Source: Halichondria panicea (lineage: Eukaryota; Porifera; Demospongiae; Suberitida; Halichondriidae). From it: DNA of 64,000 bases. The notes under the pieces are model-generated. The model ran no database searches. It was not told where the DNA came from and was given only the letters and a program-made list of their open reading frames with translations. The DNA lies in contig NC_087377.1 of NCBI RefSeq assembly GCF_963675165.1, forward strand, positions 7,333,122 to 7,397,121, read 5' to 3'. Position numbers and translations under genes: made by a program. Below are positions 20,627 through 33,300 of the stretch, in pieces (within the stretch, counting starts at the first letter, position 1; each line of letters opens with the position of its first letter).

Positions 20627-21706
20627 CTCAGTTCACAGTACAGCCAGTGTCAGTAGAGAGAACCGAGTGACTGGAGGCAGTATTCAGGTGTCTGTATCAA
20701 GGGGAGGGATTGACTGTCACTTATGATTGGGCAATGAACAATTCCTTAGTTGGAGCAGATACTGAAACTGTTAGAGCTCGTCGACCTTCATCTCTCACAG
20801 CACAACAACTCTGTTGTTCAGTGCCGTGCTACAATTAGTAATGGCTTTGATACTGTAAGGCCAGAAGTATCGATCACAAAAACTCTAACTGTTCGTGGTT
20901 AGTCAATAATTATATTGATTGTCTTGGTATAATTTGTTTCTTTTATTACATTAGAGACGGTCCTCACTCATCTTATTGTTGCACCGAATACCATTACCGT
21001 GATGTGGAATGCTCAACCTCTCACTGAGTACTGTGTGGACATCAACACCGGTGTGGGAACTGTCGTTGTGATTTTAAGAAAACAGAGACAAAATGGAGGT
21101 ACCTAAATCATTTGTCAACTTTTCATAAACAATTGGCATGCAGTTAAGGTTCCAGAGTCAGATGGAAGAGTGGATTGATGTAACAGACTAGCCTCTCTAG
21201 CCTGTTAGTGAGGGAACTATCCGTGGATCTTTAAACAGTGTTTCAATTGATATGACTTTTTAAGCAACAACAGTACAGATAATTCTAGTCCTACTTTTAT
21301 ACACCAAATAAAAGAAACTTCTGGAATTGTCTTTCCAAGTATACTAAATTCTAGAATCATCCTGCACTACAACCACAAACCACTAAATTACTGAACTTTA
21401 AACCATAGTAAATTCTAGAAGTATCCAACAGCTAGTTCTTGATAATTAATAAGTCCGTTACAATAATATTGATCATCAACATTTGCAGGAATTGAGCAGC
21501 CCAACGAAGCTTATGCTCCAGTACTCAAGCTCAAGAAGAACATTGCCTATGAGCAAACAAAGAAACCACGGGGACAGACGATCGATGGCTCACAAGTCCC
21601 GGTAACAACGGAGGGAGAGTATGCGATCATTGAGCCAGTTCATGTGTACGAGGATGTGTTGTCTGAGGGAAAAGCAAGTCGTGCAAATTATGTTAACATT
21701 AACTGA
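20627..21706 (+). pseudogene. RU4: deleted receptor copy with B-H exon fusion and interrupted tail
   Basis: The Ig exon (20627-20897) has gagtga in place of gaggga, a nonsense change, and lacks the part corresponding to the PGGPTTL to TPQHN segment. The FN3 exon starts normally at 20955, but after EYCVDIN it jumps straight into the helix exon (GTVVVILRKQRQ) and ends at the H donor near 21098. Exons C to G are therefore deleted. The tail exon (21144-21706) is split by a roughly 285-base insertion. Beyond it the tail frame is intact, including YAPV, YEQT, YAII and YEDV. The signal exon was not found. This is a dead copy. Confidence 0.85.
21179..21461. mobile_element. Insertion in the RU4 tail exon (solo LTR-like or MITE)
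   Basis: The insert starts TGTAACAGACT and ends AGTCCGTTACA, so the ends are short inverted repeats of the TG...CA type. The tail sequence attga lies just before it and recurs a few bases after it, fitting an imperfect target duplication. No coding sequence is seen. Solo LTR is the favoured reading. Confidence 0.55.
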
Positions 21707-21978
21707 AACTTTCCCACACAGTTGTTTGACGGTATACAATGTATCTACCCATCTTTGTACAAAACTGAAAATGAAAGTTATAATTGTACACAGGAGTGCA
21801 TCATAACATGATTCTACTGTCTTACTATTGTGATCTTTAATTAAAATTTAATACTAAATCTAGAATGTGATTCATTTTTCTACTACATAGCTAGCTTGGC
21901 ACACCTATGCTTTGATGGATGATTACACTAGTTTGACATTTCTTCTATTTGTGGGGACGTTCACCATAGCTGTAAAAG

Positions 21979-22923
21979 GTACGTAAGTAGCTATGCATGG
22001 TCTAGGCATAATTATTTTGCTATTCCTGGTCCAGAAATGCATGGTGATACTCTTGCTATTTTATAGGCTATTGCTTTGTTTGTTACCACAATTATCCAGA
22101 GATTGGCTGCATGTATAATGTGTTTGACCGTATTATCTAATGGCTTACATTTGTGGTTAGTGTAGATACTGTATATAGCGGGAAATTTTCGTAGGTGCAC
22201 AATTTTGCATTTTTTGAGGGCAGAGCAGTTACGCAAAAATTAAAACTGGGATAAATTCCCACGCACTGGTATTTCACATGCAAAGTTCTTGGTGGGTGCA
22301 TGTGGTTTCCTGGCATTGAAATGATAATTATTAGAACCCACGAAAATTTCTGCTGAGGGCTCTGTAGCCAAATAGCAAAAAGGGTGCTAATATTTTCCCG
22401 AAAATTTCCCCGCTATAATTATATATACGGTACTGAATGGGGGCTCATATAGTTGTATTTCTCCACCCACACCACACCACACCACACACCTCACACACAC
22501 ACACACACCCACATGTTACACTCACCGCCACTATATAACGGTAATACCGGTACCGTTTTTCTTCTGATTACAGTAAGAAAGTGCTCCAATTGAGCGGCAA
22601 GTAAAGTCTAATGGCGCGCTATTAGAAATAACAATAATAATAGCCTAAAATCAATCAACGCTATAATTGATCCATTGCTACTATCATGCACTTTACGTTA
22701 ATTCTTCCTAATGCTATAAGCGCCTGTTCTATTGGTGATTAGAAGAAAACGATAGTTGTGCAAATTAATTACTGAATGGACGATAAAACATACACAATTA
22801 ATGTAGAAGAGTATACTATTAATTTGTTGTTCCTATCAAAGGTATATAGTGATGTATATATACATAATTATATTCAATTGGCCTTCCTGTCTTCCTAGTA
22901 CCATACATTTATCATGTACACAG
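21979..22923. other. First intron of RU5
   Basis: Contains an M1 MITE (about 22167-22432), a CA-rich microsatellite (about 22,462-22,512) and AT-rich sequence that partly matches the RU8 first intron (49,380-49,930). No exon is seen. Confidence 0.6.
22167..22432. mobile_element. M1 MITE in RU5 intron 1
   Basis: Left end tactgtatatagcgggaaat; the right end ends in aaatttccccgctataattatatatacggta. The tiny AT insertion ataattat inside the right arm interrupts an otherwise good inverted repeat. The matching position in the RU8 intron carries a similar element (49103-49348). Confidence 0.65.
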
Positions 22924-24296
22924 CCCAACAGTTTACAATTGAGCCTGAGTCAGTGGTACAAGCCGAGGGATTATTGGCATAGTTTGAGTGCCTGTCTCCT
23001 GGAGCACTAACTCATCCTTGGTTTGTGAATGGCATTGAGTCTACAAACCCTGACTTCTCATCTGAAATCAAAGTAGCTGGAGGCACTTCAGGTCTTCCCT
23101 CAGTGTTAACTATCCCAGCTAGCTTACAGTTCAACAGCAGTGTCGTTCAGTGTGCAGCCGTTTCAGTGACTGGTGGAGTCTTATCAAGGAATGCAACGTT
23201 GAAAGTTGGTGAGTAGTATAATTACTTGCAGAGTATACATCTTGACACAGTTGCTTTCAATGAGGTTTTTTCTCTCAGAGTGTGTATCTATTGAAGTGCT
23301 GAATGATGAAACCATTACCGTCTCTGTGACCAATAACTTCACAATAAATATCCTCTCCTATCATGTGGACATCTTTCTCACTACTCTGGGCACCAATGAG
23401 ATGGTTACACTCCCTCCTCTAAATGGGATTCAAAATCAAACACAGTTTAATTACGGGCAACCTGATAACCACACTGTCTGTGATATATTCACCTTCACTG
23501 TGACTCCAATTAGCGAGTCAGGAATGGAAGGAAGATCCAGTGAACCAGTAATTTACTTCTTTACAGCAATTAGAGGTTCTGTGAATGTTTTATTGAACGT
23601 TTATGCTTGACAATTACCACAGATAATAACAATGTCACTTCCCTCATCAGTCAGGGAGGAAATGTGTTGATGAAAATAGTACATCTCAGTGGTATGGTAA
23701 GAGACGTATTGACTGTAGTAAGATACATTTATTCAGCACACCTCTATATAGGTACCCAACTGTACCAACTTCACCTCCTACCAAGTGACCTCTGACATAT
23801 TGGCACCCATCAATAAGACCATCGAAGACCCCCACATGATAAGTTTCTCTCTTCCCACTGACCAGATAATCAACATCTCTGTGACGCTTACTTCGATCAC
23901 GGGTGTACGTCTCATATTCAAGGACATGCTAATCAGTAAGTCGTGTTATTCAGTAGTAAGTATTACATGCTGATTTTAACACAGGAACAACTGATGTTCA
24001 AAATTTGATTGTGGACGTTTGCCCTAAAGAAAACTGTGCAAGTATTGAGTATGTTGAAGGTACCCTCTCTCCCGGAGCTCTTCTCTGTGTGATACGTACC
24101 ATTGATGGAGAGTTGGATTTTCCAAGCACAAGACTAGTGCCAATTCGACGGAATATGAGTGACAATTTTACCATCCCGGTGACTGTTAGTGGAAATTACA
24201 GTGTGGTTGCATTTGACCTTGAGAACAACAATTTGAGTGTACCAAGAATCCCCATTTCTATAGCGGCCAACGATGAAACTATATTTTTGCTCAATA

Positions 24297-25039
24297 GTAA
24301 GTCGGCTATTATATGTCAGTGTTGTACATATACTTTTTTGTGTGCTGTGCCATATCCTCCCAAAAAATTGTACTCGCAGATAATTGGCATTAAAACCGCT
24401 TGCGAGTAATTGAAAAATTTAATTTCACAACTTGAGCAAGAATTTAATTTAATTAATTTTTAAGCTAAATAGTGAAATCGCAAACAAATCAGGCTACCTG
24501 TGAAAATATGTCACCTTAAGGTAATTATAAGTAGACAAAAGCAACCTCTCACGAGCGGACCTTCTGGATTCCGGACAGCGGACAATCTTTGTGCAAAACT
24601 TCCTCTTATAACGGACAAACAGAAAATTACACATGTATATTTTATGTCCATATTATGGTATTATGTTATTGCTATAAATCGTACTGCCATACTGCAAAGC
24701 ATGAAAGAATTATGCTTTATATCTTTGATTTTAGCAAGTTTCTTACTTATCGTACTTTTTGAACTAGAATTAGGGTCTAATTATAATTATACATGAATAC
24801 TATCTTGATATGGCAATTTGAATGAACCTTCAAAAAGAGACTAGGACAAACACTCTGCCTCCAAAGTGTCCTTTATTCGGAGGTTCCATATAGTGCTTTC
24901 GCAGGTTGACCTCGAACCTCAAAAATTCTGTCATTTGAATTTCTATCGTCATATAATTATAACAACGCAATTTGTGAACATAATTATTTTTGCTAGATAG
25001 TACTGTGTTAATAAAGTTGTTGGGTTCCCTTTTCCTCAA
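24297..25039. other. Long E-F intron of RU5
   Basis: About 740 bases, against roughly 50 in RU2 and RU3. AT-rich, with no recognised exon. The 3' end reads ttttcctcaaaatc, lacking the AG present in RU1 and RU6. Confidence 0.6.
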
Positions 25040-25925
25040 AATCTTCCACTGAACCAAATTTTCCACCTAATTCTAAGGACATCACTGTCACTAAACTATC
25101 GAATGGGAGTGCTGAAGTAACCTGCACTATCACTGGCCAGAGTTGTCTAGCATTGTTTCAATCTACAAACTCTCCAACCTCTCTTGATCCGATGGTGATG
25201 ATTGGTTTTATTGAACCACCTAATGACAGAACCACTGTCACTCTTGATGCCACTTCCGATATTTATGTGGTAGTGTACACTTGGAACAGTGATTCTAGTG
25301 AGACCATCTTTGATGGGAAGGTATCCTTCATCAGTAAGCCAAGAGTTAGTTTCAGTTTCAAAATTGTATGCGTTCTGTTCTTCCTCTTGCAGGTCCTCTC
25401 CCTACACGAGTACCTGACAGTACAGAGTTTGGATCTCTGCCCATACTAATAGCAGGTGAATGATGCAATTCACAGTTGTCTGTGTATATTTTTGTCTTTT
25501 AAAAGGTATCATCACTGTGGCCGTGGTACTGCTTCTCCTGGTAGTCATTGTAACTATAGTAGCCGTAGTTATTGTGAAGAGAAAACGAAGCCGTTTTACA
25601 GAATCAAATGGGAGAGTGGATTGGTCATCAACATTTGCAGGAATTGAGCAGCCCAACGAAGCTTATGCTCCAGTACTCAAGAGGAACATTGCCTATGAGC
25701 AAACAAAGAAACCATGGGGACAGAGGATCGATGACTCACAAGCCCCGGCAATAACAGAGGGAGAGTATGCTAGCATTGAGCCAGTTCATGTGTACGAAGA
25801 TGTGTTGCCTCAGGGAAAAGCAAGTTGTATTAACATTAACTTATAGTTTTGTACCAGATTTTACCCCTTATAACTATTAATTAACTTATAATTTTGTCCC
25901 ACACAGTTGTGTAATTGTACAATGT

Positions 25926-26114
25926 CAAGGGGATATGAAGAGAAGAGGGCATGCAAATCACTATTATAGTCTAACGTGCGAGCAAGAACTGGATTCAATC
26001 TATCTGCACATGTACTTTACACAAAATCAAATAGATATTACTGTACTTTTCCAGTAAATTCCACCGCCCACAACAGTTTTTGCTCGCAAGCCCTCTTCTC
26101 TTCATACGCCCTTG
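25926..26114. mobile_element. M2 MITE in the RU5 3' flank, 5-bp target duplication
   Basis: Ends tcaaggggatatgaagag and ctcttcatacgcccttga are inverted repeats. The bases caatg precede and follow the element, fitting a 5-bp target duplication. Other copies lie at 28794-29026 and 60191-60416. Confidence 0.7.
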
Positions 26115-27522
26115 ACAATGTACGATTCTATCAATTTTGTACGCCAAACTATTTCTTTTTCTATTTGTCCGCCACTGGCTAAGACAGTATATATAGTTAG
26201 ATGATCACTGGACTGGACTACACTGCATGGACTCACCTTTGACCTTATGTAAATAAGAAAATGATTATGTACTTGGAGATGGAAGCATTAGATGGTATTT
26301 AGCAAAGTAGTGCTGAAAAATCTACCTTTAGTTAGTACATCAGTCATGCATACGGTCTGTTTGAATATTAATGGTTGCACAAAAATTAATGGGTCATTCG
26401 TACAAGAATTTGCACCAACAAAAATTACCCGCTATATAATTATACTGTATAATAATTATAATTATAATAGACCACTCTTAAAATCTAAGACTTATTTTTA
26501 GACTTGAACTTTTGGCATCGATCGTTTTTAACAACAATCATGGTTGATCATTACCCACTATTCGCATGCAGCAAAATTCATCACAATAATTATAATCAAT
26601 GTGTGTATAAAAGCTAGCTATTAGTAGTTTTATGTTATGTAGCTTTGGTACCTCCACCGAGGCATCAGCACCCGCGGTGCTTTCATTATTATAATTATGG
26701 AATGGCATGAAAATGGCATACATAAATGAATATTGTTCGTTGTTAACATTATTGTCTCAAACGCTTAAATTATAGTCAAACACTTAATACTACCGAAGAC
26801 AACTTATGGAGCACCTCGCCACCTGCATGCATGAATACAGCAAACAATGTATTATAATTCTGTACACTTAATACTTTGACATTCATTATAATTCTGTACA
26901 CTTACTGCTTGACATTCATTATACCTCGGTGTGCATGTAACTTCCAGTATATCATACAGTCATGCAATGGTAAATTTAGCACACATGTTGTATAAATTAT
27001 AGTTAGAAACATATAGTACTAATTGACTTCAAGTAGTATAATTTATACACGTATATACCGTATACCGTGTTGTTTTCAAGAGTCCTCCACAAACATTGCT
27101 AACAGCGGATGCAACGTGCATTGACATAAGGTATAGCGTGAAATTTATGTTTTATATATAGGTAATTCTATTGAAAGTTAAGTGCCTTGAAAATTTCGTG
27201 CATAAGAAGAGAAGAGTATCAAACTACTGATTCTTGCCCAAGGTTGGCTTGCTTATGCTTCGCAGCAGCTTCTTTGTATGAAGCGTTTACCATTAGTAAT
27301 GCATGCATAATGGTTATCCAAATGCGTTGAGCAAAGTGCAGTTCTTTGCTGCCTCCAAGTTCATCACCTGACTGGACTTCTGCAATCTGATTGGTCAAGA
27401 CGGAATTCCGTCTTGGCACATAAAACGATGACAAGAGTGCTCAGACGGTGTTCCAAAGGAACGGCGGCTGATTCATGAGACTAACCTGTACCATGGATAT
27501 CTGCGTGTGTACTGTTATTGTA

Positions 27523-28026
27523 CCATAGATAGAGTAGAAGGGGATTGGTAACGGAAGTGGTTCACGTGATGTTTTACAATGAAGTCTATGTAGAGTTCAG
27601 AAACAATCCGTGTTTCAACTGAGTCTATGCATGCGTCTCAAAGACCCCTCTAGCACTTAAACAAATGCCCCCTGATGGTGAGTATCATTTGGAAACGAAG
27701 AAAATACAATCTTGATTGTCATGAAGTAGCTAGTCTAACACAGAGCGATTTTTCATGCTTGTGTCAGTTTAGCTACTACGATATAGCTAAGGTTGTGTCA
27801 CTAAGTAGTGTGCTGTGTCCCAAATGGCCACAAGTATTTAATGAAGTTGATGTTTAGAAGCAAAACTGCTCGTGGACTTTTTACAGACAGCAAAAACAAT
27901 TCTCATGAATTATTATTCATGTTTAGACCCCACGTTGGAAATAAGCCTCGATTAAAACCGCGGGGAAACACGGATGGTACTTCGAGGGTACCTCGTTTCC
28001 AATCCCTCTCTACTCAATCTATGATT
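27523..28026. mobile_element. M4 foldback element
   Basis: The left end (ccatagatagagtagaaggg, then gattgg) is mirrored on the right by ccaatccctctctactcaatctatg, about 500 bases apart. A relative with closely similar ends lies at about 44,872-45,680. No transposase is seen. Confidence 0.6.
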
Positions 28027-28793
28027 GTACTACCTCGTGCAGTTGTACATGTATGTATTCCCTCGAGGAATACATAGAACTGCCCTCGGCAGTACAAATC
28101 CAATACACCCTTGATATCCATGGTACAACTATTACATGTATAGCCTGTTATTGAGACAATAATTATATCTGTATGTGTTTTGCCAATCATAATTTCCTAG
28201 AGTAATAAGTTCAATATGAAAGCACCGCGGGTGCTGATACCTCAGTGGAGGTGCCAAAGCTACATAACATAAAGCTACTAATAGCAGGGCATAACACGTA
28301 CATGTGTAAGTTATTGAGATATCTAGCCTCTCATGATGAAATGGAAAGTAGTCCAACTAGTTACGAAAACTACCAACAAAGATTTTGAAGTTACACTACA
28401 TATGTACACACATGCAACTGTCAACAGACTCCACTTGGGGAATTAGCTGACACGTATACAGTGACACATATAAATGTATGTACTTCAAACAAACTACTAT
28501 AAAGTAAGCACTATCCCTAAAATTTACTCCCACAGTGACATAATTATAGTAGTGCACATAATTTTATACTACTTGACACCTTTGCCAAAATGTCTGCATG
28601 AAGAATTGAACAGGTTATAGAGGTTATCATTCAGGGGCTCCACTGTATACTGTCCCACAAATAAGTTTGTTTCAGAGTATTCACACTATATAGTAGCTAA
28701 CAGATAACACAAGTTTACAACGTACCTATCACCCCTGAGTAGTATTTGTACCATTGTGAATTCATGGTAATTACTGCTCAGTCATAATTATAC

Positions 28794-29026
28794 CAAGGGC
28801 GTATGAAGAGAAGAGGGCATGCAACTCACAATGTATACTGTGTATGCGTCATATTATTGATGAGTCAGCAGGATATACTATATTTAGTCATGATTTAGCC
28901 AACCGTCCACTAGGGAATAAAGGCTAGCCAGAGTATAAAGTGCACATGCAATACATTCTTTAGACATAAACCTCCGCCCATTTGATAGATTGTAGTTGCA
29001 TGCCCTCTTCTCTTCATACGCCCTTG
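28794..29026. mobile_element. M2 MITE
   Basis: Left end caagggcgtatgaagagaag, right end the exact inverse type (cttctcttcatacgcccttg). It resembles 60191-60416 in opposite orientation. Confidence 0.75.
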
Positions 29027-29281
29027 ATTATATCTAAAGACACACAAATTATATAGCCAGCCGGTAAAATAGTTCAAGTGATACATGTATGTACCGTATA
29101 CTGTTACTATAGAATGTTTTTTGAGCATCAAACATGAAAAACTTTGCAAGGGTTTATCAATAAAATCGCACACCTAAAATTAGTATGGTAAATTAATACA
29201 CATAATCCTTGCCAGAGCACAATAGGGTCAATTTTTCCTGATTTGGCTCATTTGTAAAGGTTATTCACCAGCAAACTAGAG

Positions 29282-30062
29282 CACTAAAGTGCAAACCCTC
29301 GGCTGGTGACATGATTACAAAGAAACCAGAAGTTAAGAACTAGGTAGTTACTGAGCTGTCTAGCCCAGCAACTCAGAACTAAACCAGAGCGAGACATGCT
29401 GAAACATTTGAGAACAGAGTTTTATGGTACATAGATATATGCACCGTGGACTAGGATCACAGTAAAGAAGCCTGGAGTCTCAGAGAAGTATGGCTCCTGG
29501 AGTAGGATTCCAGAGTCTCAGTCAGCTACCGTATTACTAGAATGTTTTGCGAGAATCAAACATTTGCGAATTTTGCGAGGGTTGATCAATATTGTCGCAA
29601 CAATAAAATCCGCAAAACCTATTTTATTACTAGTAAATACACACGATCCTTGCCAGAACGCAATAGTTAGATCGCAAAGGGTCAAATTTTCTGCTGATTT
29701 GGCTCATTCGCAAAGGTTTTTCACCTGCAAAATATTCTAGTAATATGGTATTACAGAGACAACATCCAGTCACAATTCTAGCTTTCTATTGTAGTGAACC
29801 TTTTCCATTGTTCCTGGTACGGGATCACTTCATCTGCAAGTAATAAAGGCCATAGTGTAGCTAGCTCAACGTGCAAGTTCAAGCTTTTATTCGACAATGA
29901 AGCTTTAACATCAAAATCTGCCACTATTAAAAACTAATAACTTGTTATGTGAAGGCTATCCACGCTGTAAACGCAGCGCTATGATATCCAGGTGAGTAGA
30001 TTCAGAATACACAAACAAACCAACAGACTACTATACCTGTGGCCGCCCACGCGCGCCTCGGG
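29282..30062 (-). repeat. R3 interspersed repeat, inverted, with nested M6 MITE
   Basis: On the minus strand it contains the R3 landmarks: a GC hairpin (ggcgcgcgtgggcggccac), ctcacctggatatcatagcg, ttcacataacaagttattag and cagatgaagtgatcccgtac. An M6 element with ends ctaccgtattactagaatgt and aatattctagtaatatggta sits inside (29529-29756). Confidence 0.65.
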
Positions 30063-30316
30063 TAAATATTCTAGTAATACGTTCAGTAGTGCGAAATTGA
30101 TGGGCTTAATTTCTCCACGAAAATTAGGTCCATGAAATGCTTAGAGCTAACATAAGACGCAACTTCATTAAATGACGTTGCGTCTTATTTTAGCTATTTG
30201 GTCAAATTTTGACCAAATAGCGCAAAATTTCGCGCTATTGTTAAAACCATGGCACCACTTTTGTTGTAGAGCTGCTTTTCAACCATTTAAGCTACTATGT
30301 GGTGAACGTAATCGAA

Positions 30317-33300
30317 TCATGAGATCAATACATTCCATACATTACCTAATTCATGAATGTAGCTGGAATGCAACACCTTGTTGCCTCGTTTGCCTTTCTT
30401 CACTCGATACAGAATAACAATAACGATGACAATTATCGCAATGACCAGAATCAGAGTAACAACAATGACTGCAGAGAGAGAGGTCACGACTATTAATGCT
30501 AGCATGTAAAATAGGCAATGGAACGCAATCATATACCACACGTACTTGCTTACCTATTATTATTACTATGGGCGGTGGAGGTTGAGGTGAAGACAATGAT
30601 GGAGATTCCGTACTGTCAGGAGGTGATTGTGTACGGGGAGGACCTGCAACATTAAGAATAGAGCACATTATAATTCTGAAACGGAAACTAACTCTTGGCT
30701 TACTGGTTCGTAGCTCCAATTGATCAATGAAGGATACCTTCCCATCAAAGATGGTCTCACCAGAATCACTGTTCCAAGTGTACACTACCACATAAACATC
30801 AGAAGTGGCATCAAGAGAGACAACAGTTCTGTCATTAGGTGGTTCAATAAAACCAACCACCACCATCAAATCAAGAGAGGTTTTAGATTGAAACAATGCT
30901 AGACAACTCTGGCCAGAGGTAGTGCAGGTTACTTCAGCACTTCCATTTGATAGTTTAGTGACAGTGATGCCCTCAGAATTAGGTGGAGAACTTGGTTCAG
31001 TGGAAGATTCTGAGGAAATGGGAACCCAACAACAAGTAAAATAGTTCGAGCTCGATCATACGGTCAAGGTGTGTGCACACGAGATCAACTTTCATGAGAT
31101 CAACTCCCAAATTTCAGTGTAACGTACCCTATATTTAATATAACAAACACGTTCAGAGGAAATTTCAGGCCATTATACAAAGGCAGCCTTTGTGTTGAGG
31201 GATTGCTTTTGTACTAACGATCACTTTTTTCATTATTAAAATATCGTTGTTAGTTCTTGGCTGATGTGATTGAAAGTGAATGATCCAAGTTAATTTGTAC
31301 TACATGTAAGTGCATGAAATAGTCCACTAGCTCGTCAATGTCAAGCCAGGCTATTAACAAATGTCAATGGACAAAATGCCACAGATACCATAAAAATATA
31401 CGTCTCTTATTTTCGTGTAGATACACCCCTCGAAGTCTTTCCTATAGCTCTTCAACTGTTCCTGAATTCTTGATGATTGAGCCATTGAGAATGAGTGTGC
31501 ATTGTGCTAAATCTATAGGGGTTTGTTACTCAATACCTGTCAACCTTTGGCATGGGCGCATAGCTAAGAAAGTGAGGCCAACACCTTTAAAAAGTTAATT
31601 TCTGGATAACAAGATTAGAGTTGATTTGAGTTGATTTCAGGAGTTGAGTTGATCTTATGAAAAGTTGATTCTGTGAGAGTTGATCTATTGACAGTCGACC
31701 TCATGCAAAGTTGCTCTGGTAGGAATTATCTCTTTGGAGTTGATCTCATGAAAGCTGATCTCGTGTGAGGCAATCTATAAAACGCACACCACAAACGAAT
31801 GTACATGTACATGTACAAGACTGAGAGCCGACTCACCATTGCTCAAAACCGTAGTTTCATCGTCGGCCACTATAGAAATGGGCATTCTTGGTACACTCAT
31901 ATTGTTGTTCTCAAGGTCAAATGCAACCACACTGTACTTTCCACTAACAGCCACCGGGATGGTAAAATTGTCACTCATGTGCCGTCGAATTGGCACTAGC
32001 CTTGTGCTTTGAAAATCCAACTCTCCATCAATGATACGTATCACACAGAGAAGAGCTCCGGGAGAGAGGGTACTTTCAACATATTCAATACTCGCACAGT
32101 TTTCTTGAGGGCAAACGTGCACAATCAAGTTTTGAACATCAGTTGTTCCTGTGGAAATCATTGTAAATCAAATCAGCATTGTAAAGCCCCGTTTACACAA
32201 GGCCTTTAATCTTGGTTGGAATCCAGATTAAACCTATCCGCGTTTGTGTAAACAGGCTCCGGATTAGCCAACCTACCTCTAAAGCAGAGGAGGTACCACA
32301 CTTTCTTGGCTTCATGTATTGCTCAAGGTCTCTATGGCTAGCTACGTATATTGTTTCTCCAGCTGAGGTCCTCGTCAATATATTTATGAAGGGTGCAGCT
32401 AGTGCTCTCACCTCTTGTAGCAAGCATATCTCGTAACTGAATAGGGGTTCACTGGTGTTCAGCAAAGGAAACAGTTTGATCTAGGTCTAATCTATATACT
32501 ACCCTTGACTTTGAAAAGCCTCAGTCACAGAATAATGAAAGCACCGCGGGTGCTGATGCCTTGGTGGAGGTGCCAAAGCTACATAACATAAAACTACTAA
32601 TAGCTAGCTTTTATACACACATTGTTATTGCTGCATGCCAAATATAAATCTAGTGGGTAATGATCAACCATGATTGTTGTTAAAAACGATCGATGCCAAA
32701 AGTTCAAGTCTAAAATTAATGGCTGCAAGTCAGCAGAGCCTTGCAGCTCTCTGCTCACTCTTGCAGCTACCAATAGCTAGCGTTCTAGTACAGAGCTAAC
32801 TACTAAGTTGAGTAGTAACACTCGGTGAGCAAGTTTTGCTACGGACTCTTCTGAAAAGGCTGCAATGGCATTCCAAGTAAGCAAAACTAGGCATAACTCG
32901 AGAACGAAGCATTATTTTGCAAATCCACGAATTAAAATCCAAGTAAACATGACTAGAAGCCTATAGAAACTCTTACTTGCACTTGATTCATCCTTGAGCA
33001 GCTGTAGCAGTCTACATAGACACACACACAAACACACTACCGTATACCTCGCTTGCGCATGCGCACCGAGGCATAATTAACGAGTTATTATGAAGAACAC
33101 ACTAAAACTAAGATTGGAATACAATTAAAAGAGATATCACGAGATGTTGTCGTACCGCTTAGCTGTGAGTAAACACAAAGGGCTAATTCTGAGGTGTTGT
33201 TTATGTTTTTGCGCAAATGCAAGTAGTGGTCGTTTTACTATTTTACTATGCCCACTATACTCAGACAAATCAGACCCGGATTTGACCCAGATTAGGCGTC

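Larger units (their letters stand above)
21915..25846 (+). pseudogene. RU5: near-complete subfamily II receptor with nonsense codon and lost acceptor
   Basis: Exons: S 21915-21978 (MDDYTSLTFLLFVGTFTIAV), A' 22924-23208, B' 23279-23575, C' 23623-23696, D' 23752-23935, E 23985-24296, F 25040-25333, G 25393-25455, H plus I fused 25506-25846. A' is a second Ig-like type (QQFTIEPESV, LTIPASLQFN). In-frame TAG at 22980-22982 replaces the Lys or Glu codon of the sister copies. The F acceptor reads cctcaa where RU1 and RU6 have cctcag. Helix and tail exons are joined without an intron through a remnant (ccgttttacag) that stays in frame. The tail is otherwise complete, with YAPV, YEQT, YASI and YEDV. 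It is probably non-functional unless another acceptor and readthrough are used. Confidence 0.8.
25847..30316. other. Repeat-filled interval between the convergent units RU5 and RU6
   Basis: RU5 (plus) and RU6 (minus) point toward each other across this interval. It holds two M2 MITEs (25926-26114 and 28794-29026), R5-type pieces (26493-26695; inverted at 28216-28300), an M4 foldback element (27523-28026), and an inverted R3 repeat (29282-30062) with an M6 element inserted in it (29529-29756). Short open frames here show no family resemblance. No gene is supported. Confidence 0.6.

Noticed and set aside
25506-25846. Retroposed origin of the RU5 helix-tail exon, because its intron is missing
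   Set aside because: Neighbouring introns are still present and a remnant with a splice-acceptor look remains at the join, so internal deletion is simpler.
32009-32209. Plus-strand Cys-containing open frame
   Set aside because: It is antisense to exon E of RU6 and ends outside it; codon pattern follows the minus-strand exon.
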